NCBI RefSeq assembly: GCF_008042045.1
Contig: NZ_RDBP01000034.1
Location: 12,526 to 67,019 of the forward strand
Direction of reading: 5' to 3'
Source of the DNA: Streptomyces sp. T39
Lineage (GTDB): Bacteria > Actinomycetota > Actinomycetes > Streptomycetales > Streptomycetaceae
Length of the DNA: 54,494 bases
Shown here: one piece after another, positions 32,184-41,325 of the stretch
Position numbering within the stretch: position 1 is the first letter of the stretch
Layout of the letters: every line of letters starts with the position of its first letter
Notes under the pieces: generated by a model
Databases searched by the model: none
What the model saw: only the letters and a program-made list of their open reading frames with translations
Told to the model about the DNA's origin: nothing
Made by a program: the position numbers and the translations under genes

Positions 32184-33176
32184 GTGAGTACCCAGACCCA
32201 GGCACCGGCGGGCCCCGGCCGGCCGGGAGACGTCACCGCAACCCCCGCGATCGAGATCAGCGGGCTGACCAAGACGTACGGCTCGTCCGACACGCCGTCC
32301 GTCGACAACGTGTCCCTGTCGGTCCCGGCCGGCACGGTCTTCGGCTTCCTGGGCCCCAACGGCGCGGGGAAGACCACCACGATCAAGATCCTGGCGGGAC
32401 TGCTGTCCGCCACCTCCGGCAGGACCCTGCTGAACGGCTACGACGTCACCAAGCAGCGCTCCGCCGCGATGCAGCAGTTCGGCGCGGTCCTGGAGGGCTC
32501 CCGGAACGTCTACTGGACCCTGACCGCATGGCAGAACCTCCAGTACTTCGGCCGTCTCAAGGGCATGCGCAGCGCCGACGTCCAGGTGCGCGCCGAGGAG
32601 CTGCTCAAGGGCCTCGACCTCTGGGACCGCCGGGACGAGAAGGTCGGCGGCTACTCCCGCGGCATGCAGCAGAAGGTCGCGGTGGCCACCGCGCTCATCG
32701 CCGACCCGCCCATCGTGCTGCTCGACGAGCCCACCCTCGGCCTGGACGTCGAGGCGACCCGCACCGTCATGGAGTGGATCCGCACGCTGTCACGCGAGCG
32801 CGGCAAGACGGTCCTGCTCACCACCCACCAGATGAACGTGGTGGAGGAGCTGTGCGACCGGGTGGCGGTCATCCGCAAGGGACAGGTCATCGCCGACATG
32901 TCCACCGAGCAGCTGCTGTCGCAGTTCCGCGAGCGCGACGCCTACGAGGTCCGCGTCGAGGGCGATCTGCCGGAGCTCTCGCTGCCGGCCGGTTTCACCG
33001 CCAAGAGCGTCGAAGGCGCCACGATCGTCACCGGCCGGGTGGCCGAGCCCCAGGAGATCTACACGCTGGTCGACCGGCTCCGCGAGCAGCACGCCGTGGT
33101 GCAGTCGCTCTCCCAGGTGGCACCCGACCTCGAGGACGTGTTCATGGGTCTCATCAAGGCGCCCGCCCATGACTAG
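32184..33176 (+). CDS. ABC exporter ATPase, DrrA-like
   Basis: A 330-aa ATP-binding subunit starting at GTG 32184. Walker A GPNGAGKTT at 57-65, signature YSRGMQQKVAVA near 158, Walker B IVLLDEPT near 178, and the H-loop in LLTTHQMNVVEEL. The C-terminal tail matches the DrrA/DUF4162-type daunorubicin-resistance ATPases. It overlaps permease 1 by 8 bases and would form the exporter with the two following permeases. Confidence 0.93.
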   Translation: MSTQTQAPAGPGRPGDVTATPAIEISGLTKTYGSSDTPSVDNVSLSVPAGTVFGFLGPNGAGKTTTIKILAGLLSATSGRTLLNGYDVTKQRSAAMQQFGAVLEGSRNVYWTLTAWQNLQYFGRLKGMRSADVQVRAEELLKGLDLWDRRDEKVGGYSRGMQQKVAVATALIADPPIVLLDEPTLGLDVEATRTVMEWIRTLSRERGKTVLLTTHQMNVVEELCDRVAVIRKGQVIADMSTEQLLSQFRERDAYEVRVEGDLPELSLPAGFTAKSVEGATIVTGRVAEPQEIYTLVDRLREQHAVVQSLSQVAPDLEDVFMGLIKAPAHD

Positions 33177-34023
33177 CCTCGCCCCCCTCCCCGCGCAGCG
33201 CGCCGCCCGCCCGGCGGTCGGCTGGAAGCTCACCCCGCGCACCGGGATGAGCGTGCTGGGCGCCGAGATCCGCAAGGGTCTCCTGTCCCAGCTCGCCCAC
33301 CCCGTCGGCCACATCATCATGCTGACCATCAGCACGGTGCTGTACCTCGGCATGCAGTACGTGATGGGCCAGGGCGAACTGCGCCGCGACCTGATCCCGG
33401 AGACCCTGGTCGCCATCAGCGGCTACTGGTTCCTGCACTACGGCAGCCTCGTCATGGTGGCGGACCTGGTCGAGGAGAAGCGCGGCGGGACGTACGCCCA
33501 GAGCCACATGTCGCCCGCTCCCCCGTGGGTGTTCATGATGGGGCGGCTGTTCACGGCCTCCCTGATGGGCCTGATGGTCGCCGTGGTCGCCACCCTGGTG
33601 CCCATGCTGGTGACCGGTGTGACGATCCCGCTGAAGCTCGCGGCGCTGATCCCCTACGCGCTCGTCGTGGTCAACGTGCTGGCGTTCACCTTCGTGCTCG
33701 CCGCCATCGCGATCAACTCGCCGATGGTCGGCGCCCTGCACTCGCTGTTCACCTCGCTCGTCATCCTGCTGAACGGCTCGATGATGCCGCTCGGTCTCTA
33801 CCCGGACTGGCTGGCGATGGTGGCGCGCTTCCTGCCGACCACGCTCGGGATCGAGGCGACGACGAAGGTCCTCTTCGACGGGGCGTCGCTCGGGGACATC
33901 TGGTCGGACGGGACGCTGCCGTGGCTGCTGGCGTACACGTTCGCGCTCGTCCTCTTCGGAGGGTGGATCTTCGCCCGTAACCAACGCCGTGCCGTCCGCG
34001 ACGGCCGGCTCGGCCAGTACTGA
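33169..34023 (+). CDS. ABC-2 type permease 1
   Basis: A 284-aa ABC-2 membrane subunit with about six helices, including HPVGHIIMLTISTVLYLGM near 45-63 and LAYTFALVLFGGWIFA near the end. It starts inside the ATPase gene (8-bp overlap) and is followed after 18 bp by a second permease, giving a heterodimeric exporter. It probably exports the glycosylated product and gives self-resistance. Confidence 0.9.
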   Translation: MTSLAPLPAQRAARPAVGWKLTPRTGMSVLGAEIRKGLLSQLAHPVGHIIMLTISTVLYLGMQYVMGQGELRRDLIPETLVAISGYWFLHYGSLVMVADLVEEKRGGTYAQSHMSPAPPWVFMMGRLFTASLMGLMVAVVATLVPMLVTGVTIPLKLAALIPYALVVVNVLAFTFVLAAIAINSPMVGALHSLFTSLVILLNGSMMPLGLYPDWLAMVARFLPTTLGIEATTKVLFDGASLGDIWSDGTLPWLLAYTFALVLFGGWIFARNQRRAVRDGRLGQY

Positions 34024-34041
34024 CATGAGCGGGGACCTGTC

Positions 34042-34905
34042 ATGACGACGCTCACTCCCATCGCCGACCGCGTCGGCCCGGCCCCGGCCGCCGGCCGGCC
34101 AGGCGCCGCCACGTACTACAACGGCTTCAAGAACGAGGTGCACAAGGGACTGCTGAACTTCGCCGCCGGCTGGCGCGAGGTGGTGATCCAGATGATCACC
34201 TTCCCGATCTTCTTCCTGCTGCTCGTCCTGTTCATGGGGAAGGGCCAGCTGAAGGACGAACTGCTGCTGCCGGGACTGCTCGGCATGGTGTCGCTGACGT
34301 TCATCCACGAACAGGTGAACCGGGCCTTCTGGAGCTACCTCGGCGACATGCAGTCGGGTGTGCTGGAGCAGACCTATCTGACGCCGCTGCCGTCCTGGAC
34401 GCTGATCCTCGGCCGACAGGTCGCCGCGGTGGTCTCGGCCCTGCCGAGCGCGCTGTCGGTGCTCGTGGTCGGTGTGATCACCATCGAGGCACGCGGCGGG
34501 GACACACCCTTCGACCTGCAGATCCTGCTGCCGCTGGCGTCCATCGTGCTCGGCACCTGCGGGCTGGCGCTGATCCTGTGCGGACTGACCCTGGTCTTCA
34601 AGCGCATCGAGATCATCACGCAGTTCTCGATGGCGATCTGGTTCATCGCCGGCGGCACCTTCGTCCCGCTGGACAACATGCCGGACGTCACCGCGTTCCT
34701 CAGCCGGCTGCTGGTGCCGATCGCCCCGGGCATCGAGGCCATCCGCGACATCCTGGTCGGCGGCCACTCCCTGCTGGACCTCCAGACCGGCTGGGGGCTG
34801 TGGTGGGTGATCCTCCAGCCCCTCCTGCTGGTCGGCGTCGGCGTGGTCCTCTTCGGCCGGCTGGAGCACGTGGCCAGGCGGCGGGGCACCCTGGGCCGGT
34901 ACTGA
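34042..34905 (+). CDS. ABC-2 type permease 2
   Basis: A 287-aa ABC-2 subunit, about six helices (MITFPIFFLLLVLFMGKG, VVSALPSALSVLVVGVI, ASIVLGTCGLALILCGL, WWVILQPLLLVGVGVVLFG). It resembles permease 1 in layout but not closely in sequence. It ends the exporter operon, 40 bp from the convergent stop of the second NRPS; no clear hairpin is seen in that gap. Confidence 0.9.
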   Translation: MTTLTPIADRVGPAPAAGRPGAATYYNGFKNEVHKGLLNFAAGWREVVIQMITFPIFFLLLVLFMGKGQLKDELLLPGLLGMVSLTFIHEQVNRAFWSYLGDMQSGVLEQTYLTPLPSWTLILGRQVAAVVSALPSALSVLVVGVITIEARGGDTPFDLQILLPLASIVLGTCGLALILCGLTLVFKRIEIITQFSMAIWFIAGGTFVPLDNMPDVTAFLSRLLVPIAPGIEAIRDILVGGHSLLDLQTGWGLWWVILQPLLLVGVGVVLFGRLEHVARRRGTLGRY

Positions 34906-34945
34906 CACCGGCCCCCTGACCCTCCGGGCCGTCGGCGAAACGGCG

Positions 34946-37900
34946 TCAACCCCCGTCCGAGACGCTGTGCCGGGCATCCCCCGTACCGGCCAGCCAACGG
35001 ATGACGCTCCCGCCGACGGCCCGGAGTCCTCCGTCCGCGACGACCGAGTAGTGGTCCCCGTCCAGGAACTCGACCTCGGTCCGCGGGCACAGCGCCCGCC
35101 ACTGAGCCCCCGGTTCGTGCACGTCCCCCTGCCGGGCCCGCGCGACGAACAGCAGGGCGGGCACGTCGCAGGGGGACGGACGGTAGGCGGCCAGCACCGA
35201 CAGGTTGTGGGCGTGGACGCCCGCCAGCCGTGCGAACTGGTCCCGGTCGACCTCCGGAGGGAGCAGCCCGTGCGCGACGGCCGCGGCCCTGGCCGCACCG
35301 AGGACGTCTCCCCCGGCCGCCCCGTGGACGGCGGCGGCCAGCCCGGCCGGCGGACGTCCGCCCGCCAGGTCCCCCAGGAACTCGACGAGCCGTGCGGCCT
35401 CGCCGCGCGGCTGCCGGCCCTCGGCCACCAGCGCGTCGATCATCACCACACGGCAGTCGTGGCCCTCGGCGGTCAGCTGCCGGGCCGCCTCGTAGGCGAG
35501 CACCCCGCCCATCGACCAGCCGCCCAGGAGATACGGGCCCTCGGGCACCAGCGCGCGCAGCTCCCGCACATAGGCGGCGGCCATCGTCTCCAGATCGGCG
35601 TCGCCCGCGGCGCCGGAGCCCTCGACGAGCATCCGGCTCTGGAAGGCGTGCACCGGACCGGGCCAGACCTGTGCCAGATCCCGGTAGGAGGCCACCGAAC
35701 CGCCGACCGGATGGAACAGCACGAGCGGCGGCGCGCCGGCCGGGCCCGTGCCCTCGTGGAGCGTGACCGCGCAGGGCGCGGGTCCGGCGCCTTCGTGCAC
35801 GGCCGCGGCGAACGCGCGCAGCGTGGGCGACTCGAAGATCCTGCCGAAGGGGACGGCCGTGCCCAGTTCGGTGCGCACCCGGTTGACCAGCCGCAGCGCG
35901 AGGAGCGAGTTGCCGCCGAGGGCGAAGAAATCGCTGTCCGGGCCCACCTGGCCGACGTCCAGCAGTTCCTCCCACAGTTCGGCGAGGCGGCGCACGACCT
36001 TGTCGTCCGGCGGCGGTCCGTCCGCGGCGCCCGCCGCGGGCGCCGACAGCAGCGCCGCGATCCGGCCGGTGTCGACCTTGCCGTTGGCGGTCAGCGGAAG
36101 CCGGTCCACGACACCCAGCTGTCCGGGCACCATGTAGGCGGGCAGCCGCTCCCGCAGATGCTCCAGGATCCGCGGCGCGTCGGTGGCCGCGCCCTCCTCG
36201 GGCACCACCAGGGACACCAGACGCAGCGCCCCGCCCGGCGAGGGCGCCGCGCAGACCACGCACTCGGCGACGTCCGGGTGGCTGCGCACGGCGGCCTCGA
36301 CCTCGCCCGGCTCGACGCGGAAGCCCTGGATCTGGACCTGGCGGTCCTCCCGGCCGAGGAACTCGATGGTGCCGTCGGGCCAGTAGCGGCCCAGGTCGCC
36401 CGTCCAGTAGAGCCGTTCACCGGTGTGCGGATCGCGCACGAAGCGTTCGGCGGTGCGCTCCGGGTCGCCCGCGTACCCGTCGGCGAGACCCGCTCCGCCG
36501 ATGTGGATGCGGCCGGTGGCCCACGGCGCCCTGACCCGCATGTCGTGGTCGAGCACCCGCATGGTCTGCCCGTCGAGCGGGGTGCCGTACGGGATGCTGC
36601 GCCAGGACGGGTCCACCCGTCCCACCTCGAACCAGTTGGACCAGATGGCCGCCTCGGTCGCCCCGCCGAGCGCCAGCACCCGCACGCCGTCCCACAGGGC
36701 GCGCATCCGGTCGGGAAGGGTGACGGGGATCCAGTCGCCGCTCAGCAGGAAGGCGCGCAGCGGCGGCAGGTCCGCCGCCGGCGGCTGGGCGAGGACCTCG
36801 ACCAGCATCTCGGCCAGCGCGGGGACGGAGTTCCACACGGTCGCACCGTGCGCGGCGGCCGCCCGTGCCCAGCCCTCGGGATCGGGGCGCCCGGTGGCCT
36901 CCGGCAACACGAGGGCGGCGCCGGCGGCGAGGGTGCCGAACACGTCCCAGACCGACAGGTCGAAGCTGAGCGAGGAGATGCCGAAGACCCGGTCGCCGGA
37001 GACGAGGCGCAGCCGGCGGTTGATGTCGGCGACGGTGTTCAGCGCCGCGCCGTGCGAGATCATGACGCCCTTGGGGTCGCCGGTCGACCCCGAGGTGTGG
37101 ATGACGTAGGCCAGGTCGCCCGGCGCCCCGGTGCGCGCCGTGAGCGGCGGCCCGCCGGCGGCGACCCGGTCCACGGGCAGGGCGGGCCGGTCCCCGAGGA
37201 CCGCGGCCCCCGGCGCGGTGCCGGACTGGACGAGCACGGCCCGTGCGGCGCACGCGTCCAGCAGGCGGCCGATCCGCGCCGGCGGCAGGTCCGCCGCCAC
37301 GGGGCAGTAGGCGGCGCCCGAACGGAGCACACCGAGGACGGCGGCGACCTGCTCCCACCCCTTGGCCATGACCACGGGCACCGTGTCGCCGGGCCCGATG
37401 CCCCGGCCGGCGAGCCAGTGGGCCACCGCCCGTGACGTCTCCTCGAGTTCCCCGTAGGTGAGGGTGCGGTGCGCGGTGAGCACGGCGGGGCGGCCCGGCC
37501 GCGCGGAAGCCGTCCGCAGGAAGCCGTCCTCCAGCCGGCCGGCCGGGGGCTCGGCCCCGGTCGCGTTGAGCGTCGCGACCAGTGCGCGGTGGGCCGCGCC
37601 CGGCGCCTCGGGCGGGGTGTCGGCGCCGCCGGGGGCGGCGAGGTGCGCGAGCATGCGCCGGTAGGCGTCGAACATGGCGTCCGCCATCCCGTCGGGGAAC
37701 GCCTCGTCGACGGTGTCCCAGACGCACTCGACTCCGCCCCCGGGGGCGTCCTTGACCTGCTGGTCGACGAGGACCTGCGGGGTGCGCAGGGCGGAGGTCA
37801 CGGTGCGGCAGAAACCGCGTCCCCCGGCGGGGCGTTCCGCCGGCTCCAGCATGCTGTTGAAGACGTACGGCAGGGCGGCGCGCGACGTCCAGCCGCGCCG

Positions 37901-38959
37901 GGCGGCCAGTTCGCGGGTCACCCGGATCGCGCTCACGTCGGAGTGGCGCATGTCCTCCCACAGGCGCTTCTGCAGCGCGGCGGCGCGGGCGAAGAAGTCC
38001 GGGGACCGGGTCAGGTCCACCTCCAGCGGCAGCGTGGCGCTGAACTGGCCGACCACCCCGGCCGCCTCGGGGCGGCGCGTCACCCAGTTCTGGTGCAGCA
38101 CGTTCACGCAGAAGCCGGGCTCCGCCGCCCAGGCGCCGAGGATCTCGGCGTACACGTGCAGCAGTCCGGTCGTCGGAAGGACGCGGTGGGCGCGGAAGTT
38201 GGCGCGCAGGCGCTGCCATTCGCCGGGGCCGAGCACGCAGGAGCGGCGGGTGAGGCGGGCCGAGGCGATGCTGCTCTCCGGGCGGGCGAGCGGCAGCCGC
38301 GGAGCGCCGGGCAGTGTGTCGAGGCGTTCCTCCCAGTAGCGCCAGTGCTCCTGGTGCGCGGGGGTGGACTCGTCGGCGGCGCGGGCGAGGACGCTCTCCC
38401 GGAACGTGCCGGACACCTCCGGCAGTTCGGCGTCCGGATCGCGGTACAGCGCCCACCACTCGGCCTGGAGCCTGCGGGTGCTCGCCGAGTCGAGCAGCAG
38501 CAGACTCATCGCGAAGTGCACCCGGGTGCGGTGCCGCCGCACCCGGTTGGCGGTGATCTCGAACAGCGGCCACCCGGTGGGCGCGGGGCCCTCGTCGCGC
38601 ATGCGCTCCCGGGTGCGACGGAGTTCCGCCTCCCGCTCGGCCGGGGCCAGGGCCGTCAGATCGGCGGTGCGCAGCCGGAACGGCGTCACCTCGCCGGGGC
38701 CGAGGACCCGCTGCCCCTCCTCGGACATCACGGTGCGCAGGTGTTCGTGCCGGGCGATCAGCAGGTCGACGGCGCGGCTCGCGGCGCGGGGGTCGAAGCC
38801 GACGACGTCCATCTCCGTGTACAGGACGGGCCGGAATCCTCCGAGCTCCATGAGCGGGCTCGATCCGACCAGGTAGGCCGCCTGGAGATCGGTCAGCGGA
38901 AAGGGGTCCCCCGGCGCGGCGGGCGCGGCGGGTGTCCGGTGGGGTTCCGTGGGGTTCAC
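34946..38959 (-). CDS. NRPS: Cy(divergent)-A(Cys-like)-PCP-TE, terminal module
   Basis: A 1337-aa terminal module. Residues 19-430 are a heterocyclisation-like domain: FPLTDLQAAYLVG is present, but DxxxxD is SLLLLD (first Asp lost) near 151-156 and the usual GDFT is GQFS near 304; FNS and VDQQ near 367 and 398 keep an Asn/Asp pair like the one I recall from EpoB. Residues 480-975 adenylate; the specificity residues read D-L-W-N-L-S-L-I-W, one change from the Cys code DLYNLSLIW. PCP serine is in GGNSLL near 1016. TE (1075-1330) has GWSMGG and DGDHYS. The GTG start overlaps the thioesterase stop (GTGA). It should add a second Cys and release the chain. Confidence 0.93.
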   Translation of the reverse strand: MNPTEPHRTPAAPAAPGDPFPLTDLQAAYLVGSSPLMELGGFRPVLYTEMDVVGFDPRAASRAVDLLIARHEHLRTVMSEEGQRVLGPGEVTPFRLRTADLTALAPAEREAELRRTRERMRDEGPAPTGWPLFEITANRVRRHRTRVHFAMSLLLLDSASTRRLQAEWWALYRDPDAELPEVSGTFRESVLARAADESTPAHQEHWRYWEERLDTLPGAPRLPLARPESSIASARLTRRSCVLGPGEWQRLRANFRAHRVLPTTGLLHVYAEILGAWAAEPGFCVNVLHQNWVTRRPEAAGVVGQFSATLPLEVDLTRSPDFFARAAALQKRLWEDMRHSDVSAIRVTRELAARRGWTSRAALPYVFNSMLEPAERPAGGRGFCRTVTSALRTPQVLVDQQVKDAPGGGVECVWDTVDEAFPDGMADAMFDAYRRMLAHLAAPGGADTPPEAPGAAHRALVATLNATGAEPPAGRLEDGFLRTASARPGRPAVLTAHRTLTYGELEETSRAVAHWLAGRGIGPGDTVPVVMAKGWEQVAAVLGVLRSGAAYCPVAADLPPARIGRLLDACAARAVLVQSGTAPGAAVLGDRPALPVDRVAAGGPPLTARTGAPGDLAYVIHTSGSTGDPKGVMISHGAALNTVADINRRLRLVSGDRVFGISSLSFDLSVWDVFGTLAAGAALVLPEATGRPDPEGWARAAAAHGATVWNSVPALAEMLVEVLAQPPAADLPPLRAFLLSGDWIPVTLPDRMRALWDGVRVLALGGATEAAIWSNWFEVGRVDPSWRSIPYGTPLDGQTMRVLDHDMRVRAPWATGRIHIGGAGLADGYAGDPERTAERFVRDPHTGERLYWTGDLGRYWPDGTIEFLGREDRQVQIQGFRVEPGEVEAAVRSHPDVAECVVCAAPSPGGALRLVSLVVPEEGAATDAPRILEHLRERLPAYMVPGQLGVVDRLPLTANGKVDTGRIAALLSAPAAGAADGPPPDDKVVRRLAELWEELLDVGQVGPDSDFFALGGNSLLALRLVNRVRTELGTAVPFGRIFESPTLRAFAAAVHEGAGPAPCAVTLHEGTGPAGAPPLVLFHPVGGSVASYRDLAQVWPGPVHAFQSRMLVEGSGAAGDADLETMAAAYVRELRALVPEGPYLLGGWSMGGVLAYEAARQLTAEGHDCRVVMIDALVAEGRQPRGEAARLVEFLGDLAGGRPPAGLAAAVHGAAGGDVLGAARAAAVAHGLLPPEVDRDQFARLAGVHAHNLSVLAAYRPSPCDVPALLFVARARQGDVHEPGAQWRALCPRTEVEFLDGDHYSVVADGGLRAVGGSVIRWLAGTGDARHSVSDGG

Positions 38960-39774
38960 TGCTGCCTCCCGGTGAATGCGCCGCTCGGCGCGGGCAGGTG
39001 TGCGGCGAGCGCGGACAGGACCTGTTCCCGGGCGCCCTCGTGCAGATAGAAGTGACCGCCGTCGAAGAGCCGGACCTCGGCCCCCGCGGTGGTGTGCTGC
39101 TGCCAGCGGGCCAGTTCGCCGGGCGTCGCCAGCGGGTCGTCCCGGCCGCCGAAGACGGCCACGGGGCAGTCGAGCGGGCGTCCGGCCCGCCACCGGTAGG
39201 TCTCGGAGACGGCGAAGTCGGCGCGCACCATCGGCAGCAGCGCGGACAGGGCCGCGGCGCTGTCGAGCACCGCGGCGGGGGTGCCGTTCAGCTCCCGCAG
39301 GTGGTCGACGAGTTCGCGCTGGGGCGCGGCGTGCACGGCGGGCTGCCGGGACGGCAGATGGGGGGCACGCCGGCCCGAGGCGATGAGCAGCTCGGGGGGT
39401 CTGACGTCGCGGTCGCGCAGCCGGCGGCACATCTCGTAGCCGATCAGCGCGCCCATGCTGTGGCCGAACCAGGCGTACGGCCGGTCGAGCAGCGGTTCGA
39501 CGGCGTCGGCGAGTGCGCCGGTGAGCTCGTCGAGGCAGCGGTAGGGCATCTCGGTGAACCGCTTCTCCCGGCCGGGGAGCCGGATGGCCAGCACGTCGGC
39601 CCGCGGGGCGAGGCGCTCGGCCCAGTGCCGGTAGAGCGCGGCGCCGCCGCCCGTGTGCGGGAGGCAGAAGAGCCGCAGGGGGGCGTCGCCGGAGTCGGCC
39701 CAGCGCACGCACCAGTCGCCCCGCCGTCCGCGGTCGCGTGCCGCAGGGGCGGGGCGGGACGTCAGCGGCTCCAC
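38956..39774 (-). CDS. Type II thioesterase
   Basis: A 272-aa external thioesterase starting at GTG 39774 (GAGAGG before it). LFCLPHTGGGAALYRHW, the nucleophile motif WFGHSMGALIGYE, FGGRDDPLA for the acid, and GGHFYLHE for the histidine are all in place. Such enzymes clear misprimed carrier proteins. It overlaps the GMC gene by 13 bp upstream and the second NRPS by 4 bp downstream, so it is coupled to both. Confidence 0.94.
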   Translation of the reverse strand: MEPLTSRPAPAARDRGRRGDWCVRWADSGDAPLRLFCLPHTGGGAALYRHWAERLAPRADVLAIRLPGREKRFTEMPYRCLDELTGALADAVEPLLDRPYAWFGHSMGALIGYEMCRRLRDRDVRPPELLIASGRRAPHLPSRQPAVHAAPQRELVDHLRELNGTPAAVLDSAAALSALLPMVRADFAVSETYRWRAGRPLDCPVAVFGGRDDPLATPGELARWQQHTTAGAEVRLFDGGHFYLHEGAREQVLSALAAHLPAPSGAFTGRQQ

Positions 39775-41285
39775 GACGCCGCCCTCTCGCCGAGCATGAT
39801 GGCGCTGAGGTTGACCGGCGCCGCGGGGACGGTGGGCATCACGGAGGCGTCCACCACGCGCAGACCGCTCAGCCCGTGCACCCGCAGCCGTTGGTCGACG
39901 ACCGCCTCGCGCCGGGAGGCCGGGCCCATCGCGGCCGTGCCCGCCGGGTGCCAGGACGGGCAGACGAAGCGGGTGACCGCGCGCCGCAGCAGGTCGTCGT
40001 CGCGGACGGTCCTGTCGGTCCACAGGAAGAGACGTTCCGTCAGCGGGGCGAGGTGCTCGCCGGTGACGGCGGACCACAGCATCCGGACGCCGGCCATCAG
40101 GCGTGCCACGTCCTGGGGGTCGCCGGCGAGCCCGAGTTCGATCACCGGCGGGCCGTCGGGCGCACCGAGGGTGACGCGTCCGCGCGAGCGGGGCGACAGC
40201 AGCGAGGCGTGCAGCGAGAAGGCGGTGCGGCCGCGCAGCACGCCGGCCATCCCGGGCACGTCGAGGCCGGTGACGGCGTTGACCAGGGTCAGGTTGAGCT
40301 CGGGGACGCCGTCGGCGTCCGCCACCCGCGCGAGCACCTGGTGCATGGCCTCCCCCGCGCCGGTGGCGCCTTCGGCGGGCAGCGCCCACAGCGCGACCAG
40401 CGGATGCTCCATGAGGTTGGCGCCGACGCCCGGCAGATCGGCCACCGGGCGGATGCCCAGCCTGCCGAGGTCGCCCGCGGGGCCGACGCCGGACCGCAGC
40501 AGGAGGGCGGGGGTGCCGACGGCCCCGGCGGAGAGCGTGACGCGGTCCGCGCCGATGCGCAGGGGCCGCCCGTCCCGCACGGCCTCCACGCCGACCGCGG
40601 TGTCGCCGTCGAAGAGGACCCGGTTCACCTGGCAGTCCGCCGCGACGGTGAGCGACGGCCGGGACCGGGCGGGCGCGAGGTAGGCCTCGGCGGTGGACAC
40701 GCGCCGGCCGCCGGCCTCGTTGCGCGGTATCGGCCCGGCGCCGGCCGTGCAGCCGGGGTCGTTCAGGTCGGCGGCGGCCGGCACGCCGAGGTCGCGGCAG
40801 GCGGCGAGGAAGCCGCGGGACAGCGGCCCGTAGGCGTCCTCGGGAAGCCGGCGGACCGGCACGGGGCCCTCGACGCCGTGGGCGGGACCCTTGAAGTCCG
40901 CGTCGGCCTCCAGCCGGACGAAGTGCGGCAGCACGTTCTCCCAGGACCAGTCCGGGTTGCCCGCGGCCGCCCAGGCGTCGAAGTCGGACGCCAGGCCGCG
41001 CAGCGCGAGGGCACCGTTGACGGCCGAGGAACCGCCCACGGCCCTGCCGACGGCGTAGGGGTAGCGGCGTCCGTCGCCGCCCCGCAGGCCGACGTACGCC
41101 GAATGGTCCCAGTTGGCCCCCGACAGCACCGGGTTGTCCGGGGAGCCGGCGACCCGCCCGTCGGGCCCGGCCTCCAGCAGCAGCACCCGGCGGCCGGGGT
41201 CCTCGGACAGCCTGCCCGCGAGGGCCGCGCCGGCCGAGCCGGCGCCGACGATCACCTCGTCCCAGTGGCCCTCGACGGTGTCCAC
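39762..41285 (-). CDS. GMC-family FAD oxidoreductase
   Basis: A 507-aa glucose-methanol-choline oxidoreductase. I chose GTG 41285 because AGGGAGG precedes it; an upstream GTG at 41321 is possible. FAD motif VIVGAGSAGAALAGRL, then GRAVGGSSAVNGALALRG, the substrate-domain signature SAGAVGTPALLLRSGVG, and the catalytic histidine in SWHPAGTAAMG; the second catalytic position is Asn in APVNLSAI. It sits between the two NRPS genes. It could oxidise an alcohol to an aldehyde or acid, possibly on the polyketide or a carrier-bound residue. Confidence 0.9.
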   Translation of the reverse strand: MDTVEGHWDEVIVGAGSAGAALAGRLSEDPGRRVLLLEAGPDGRVAGSPDNPVLSGANWDHSAYVGLRGGDGRRYPYAVGRAVGGSSAVNGALALRGLASDFDAWAAAGNPDWSWENVLPHFVRLEADADFKGPAHGVEGPVPVRRLPEDAYGPLSRGFLAACRDLGVPAAADLNDPGCTAGAGPIPRNEAGGRRVSTAEAYLAPARSRPSLTVAADCQVNRVLFDGDTAVGVEAVRDGRPLRIGADRVTLSAGAVGTPALLLRSGVGPAGDLGRLGIRPVADLPGVGANLMEHPLVALWALPAEGATGAGEAMHQVLARVADADGVPELNLTLVNAVTGLDVPGMAGVLRGRTAFSLHASLLSPRSRGRVTLGAPDGPPVIELGLAGDPQDVARLMAGVRMLWSAVTGEHLAPLTERLFLWTDRTVRDDDLLRRAVTRFVCPSWHPAGTAAMGPASRREAVVDQRLRVHGLSGLRVVDASVMPTVPAAPVNLSAIMLGERAASWSR

Positions 41286-41325
41286 GGCGTTCGCCCTCCC
41301 TTGTGTCGCGTCGTCCGGCACGGCG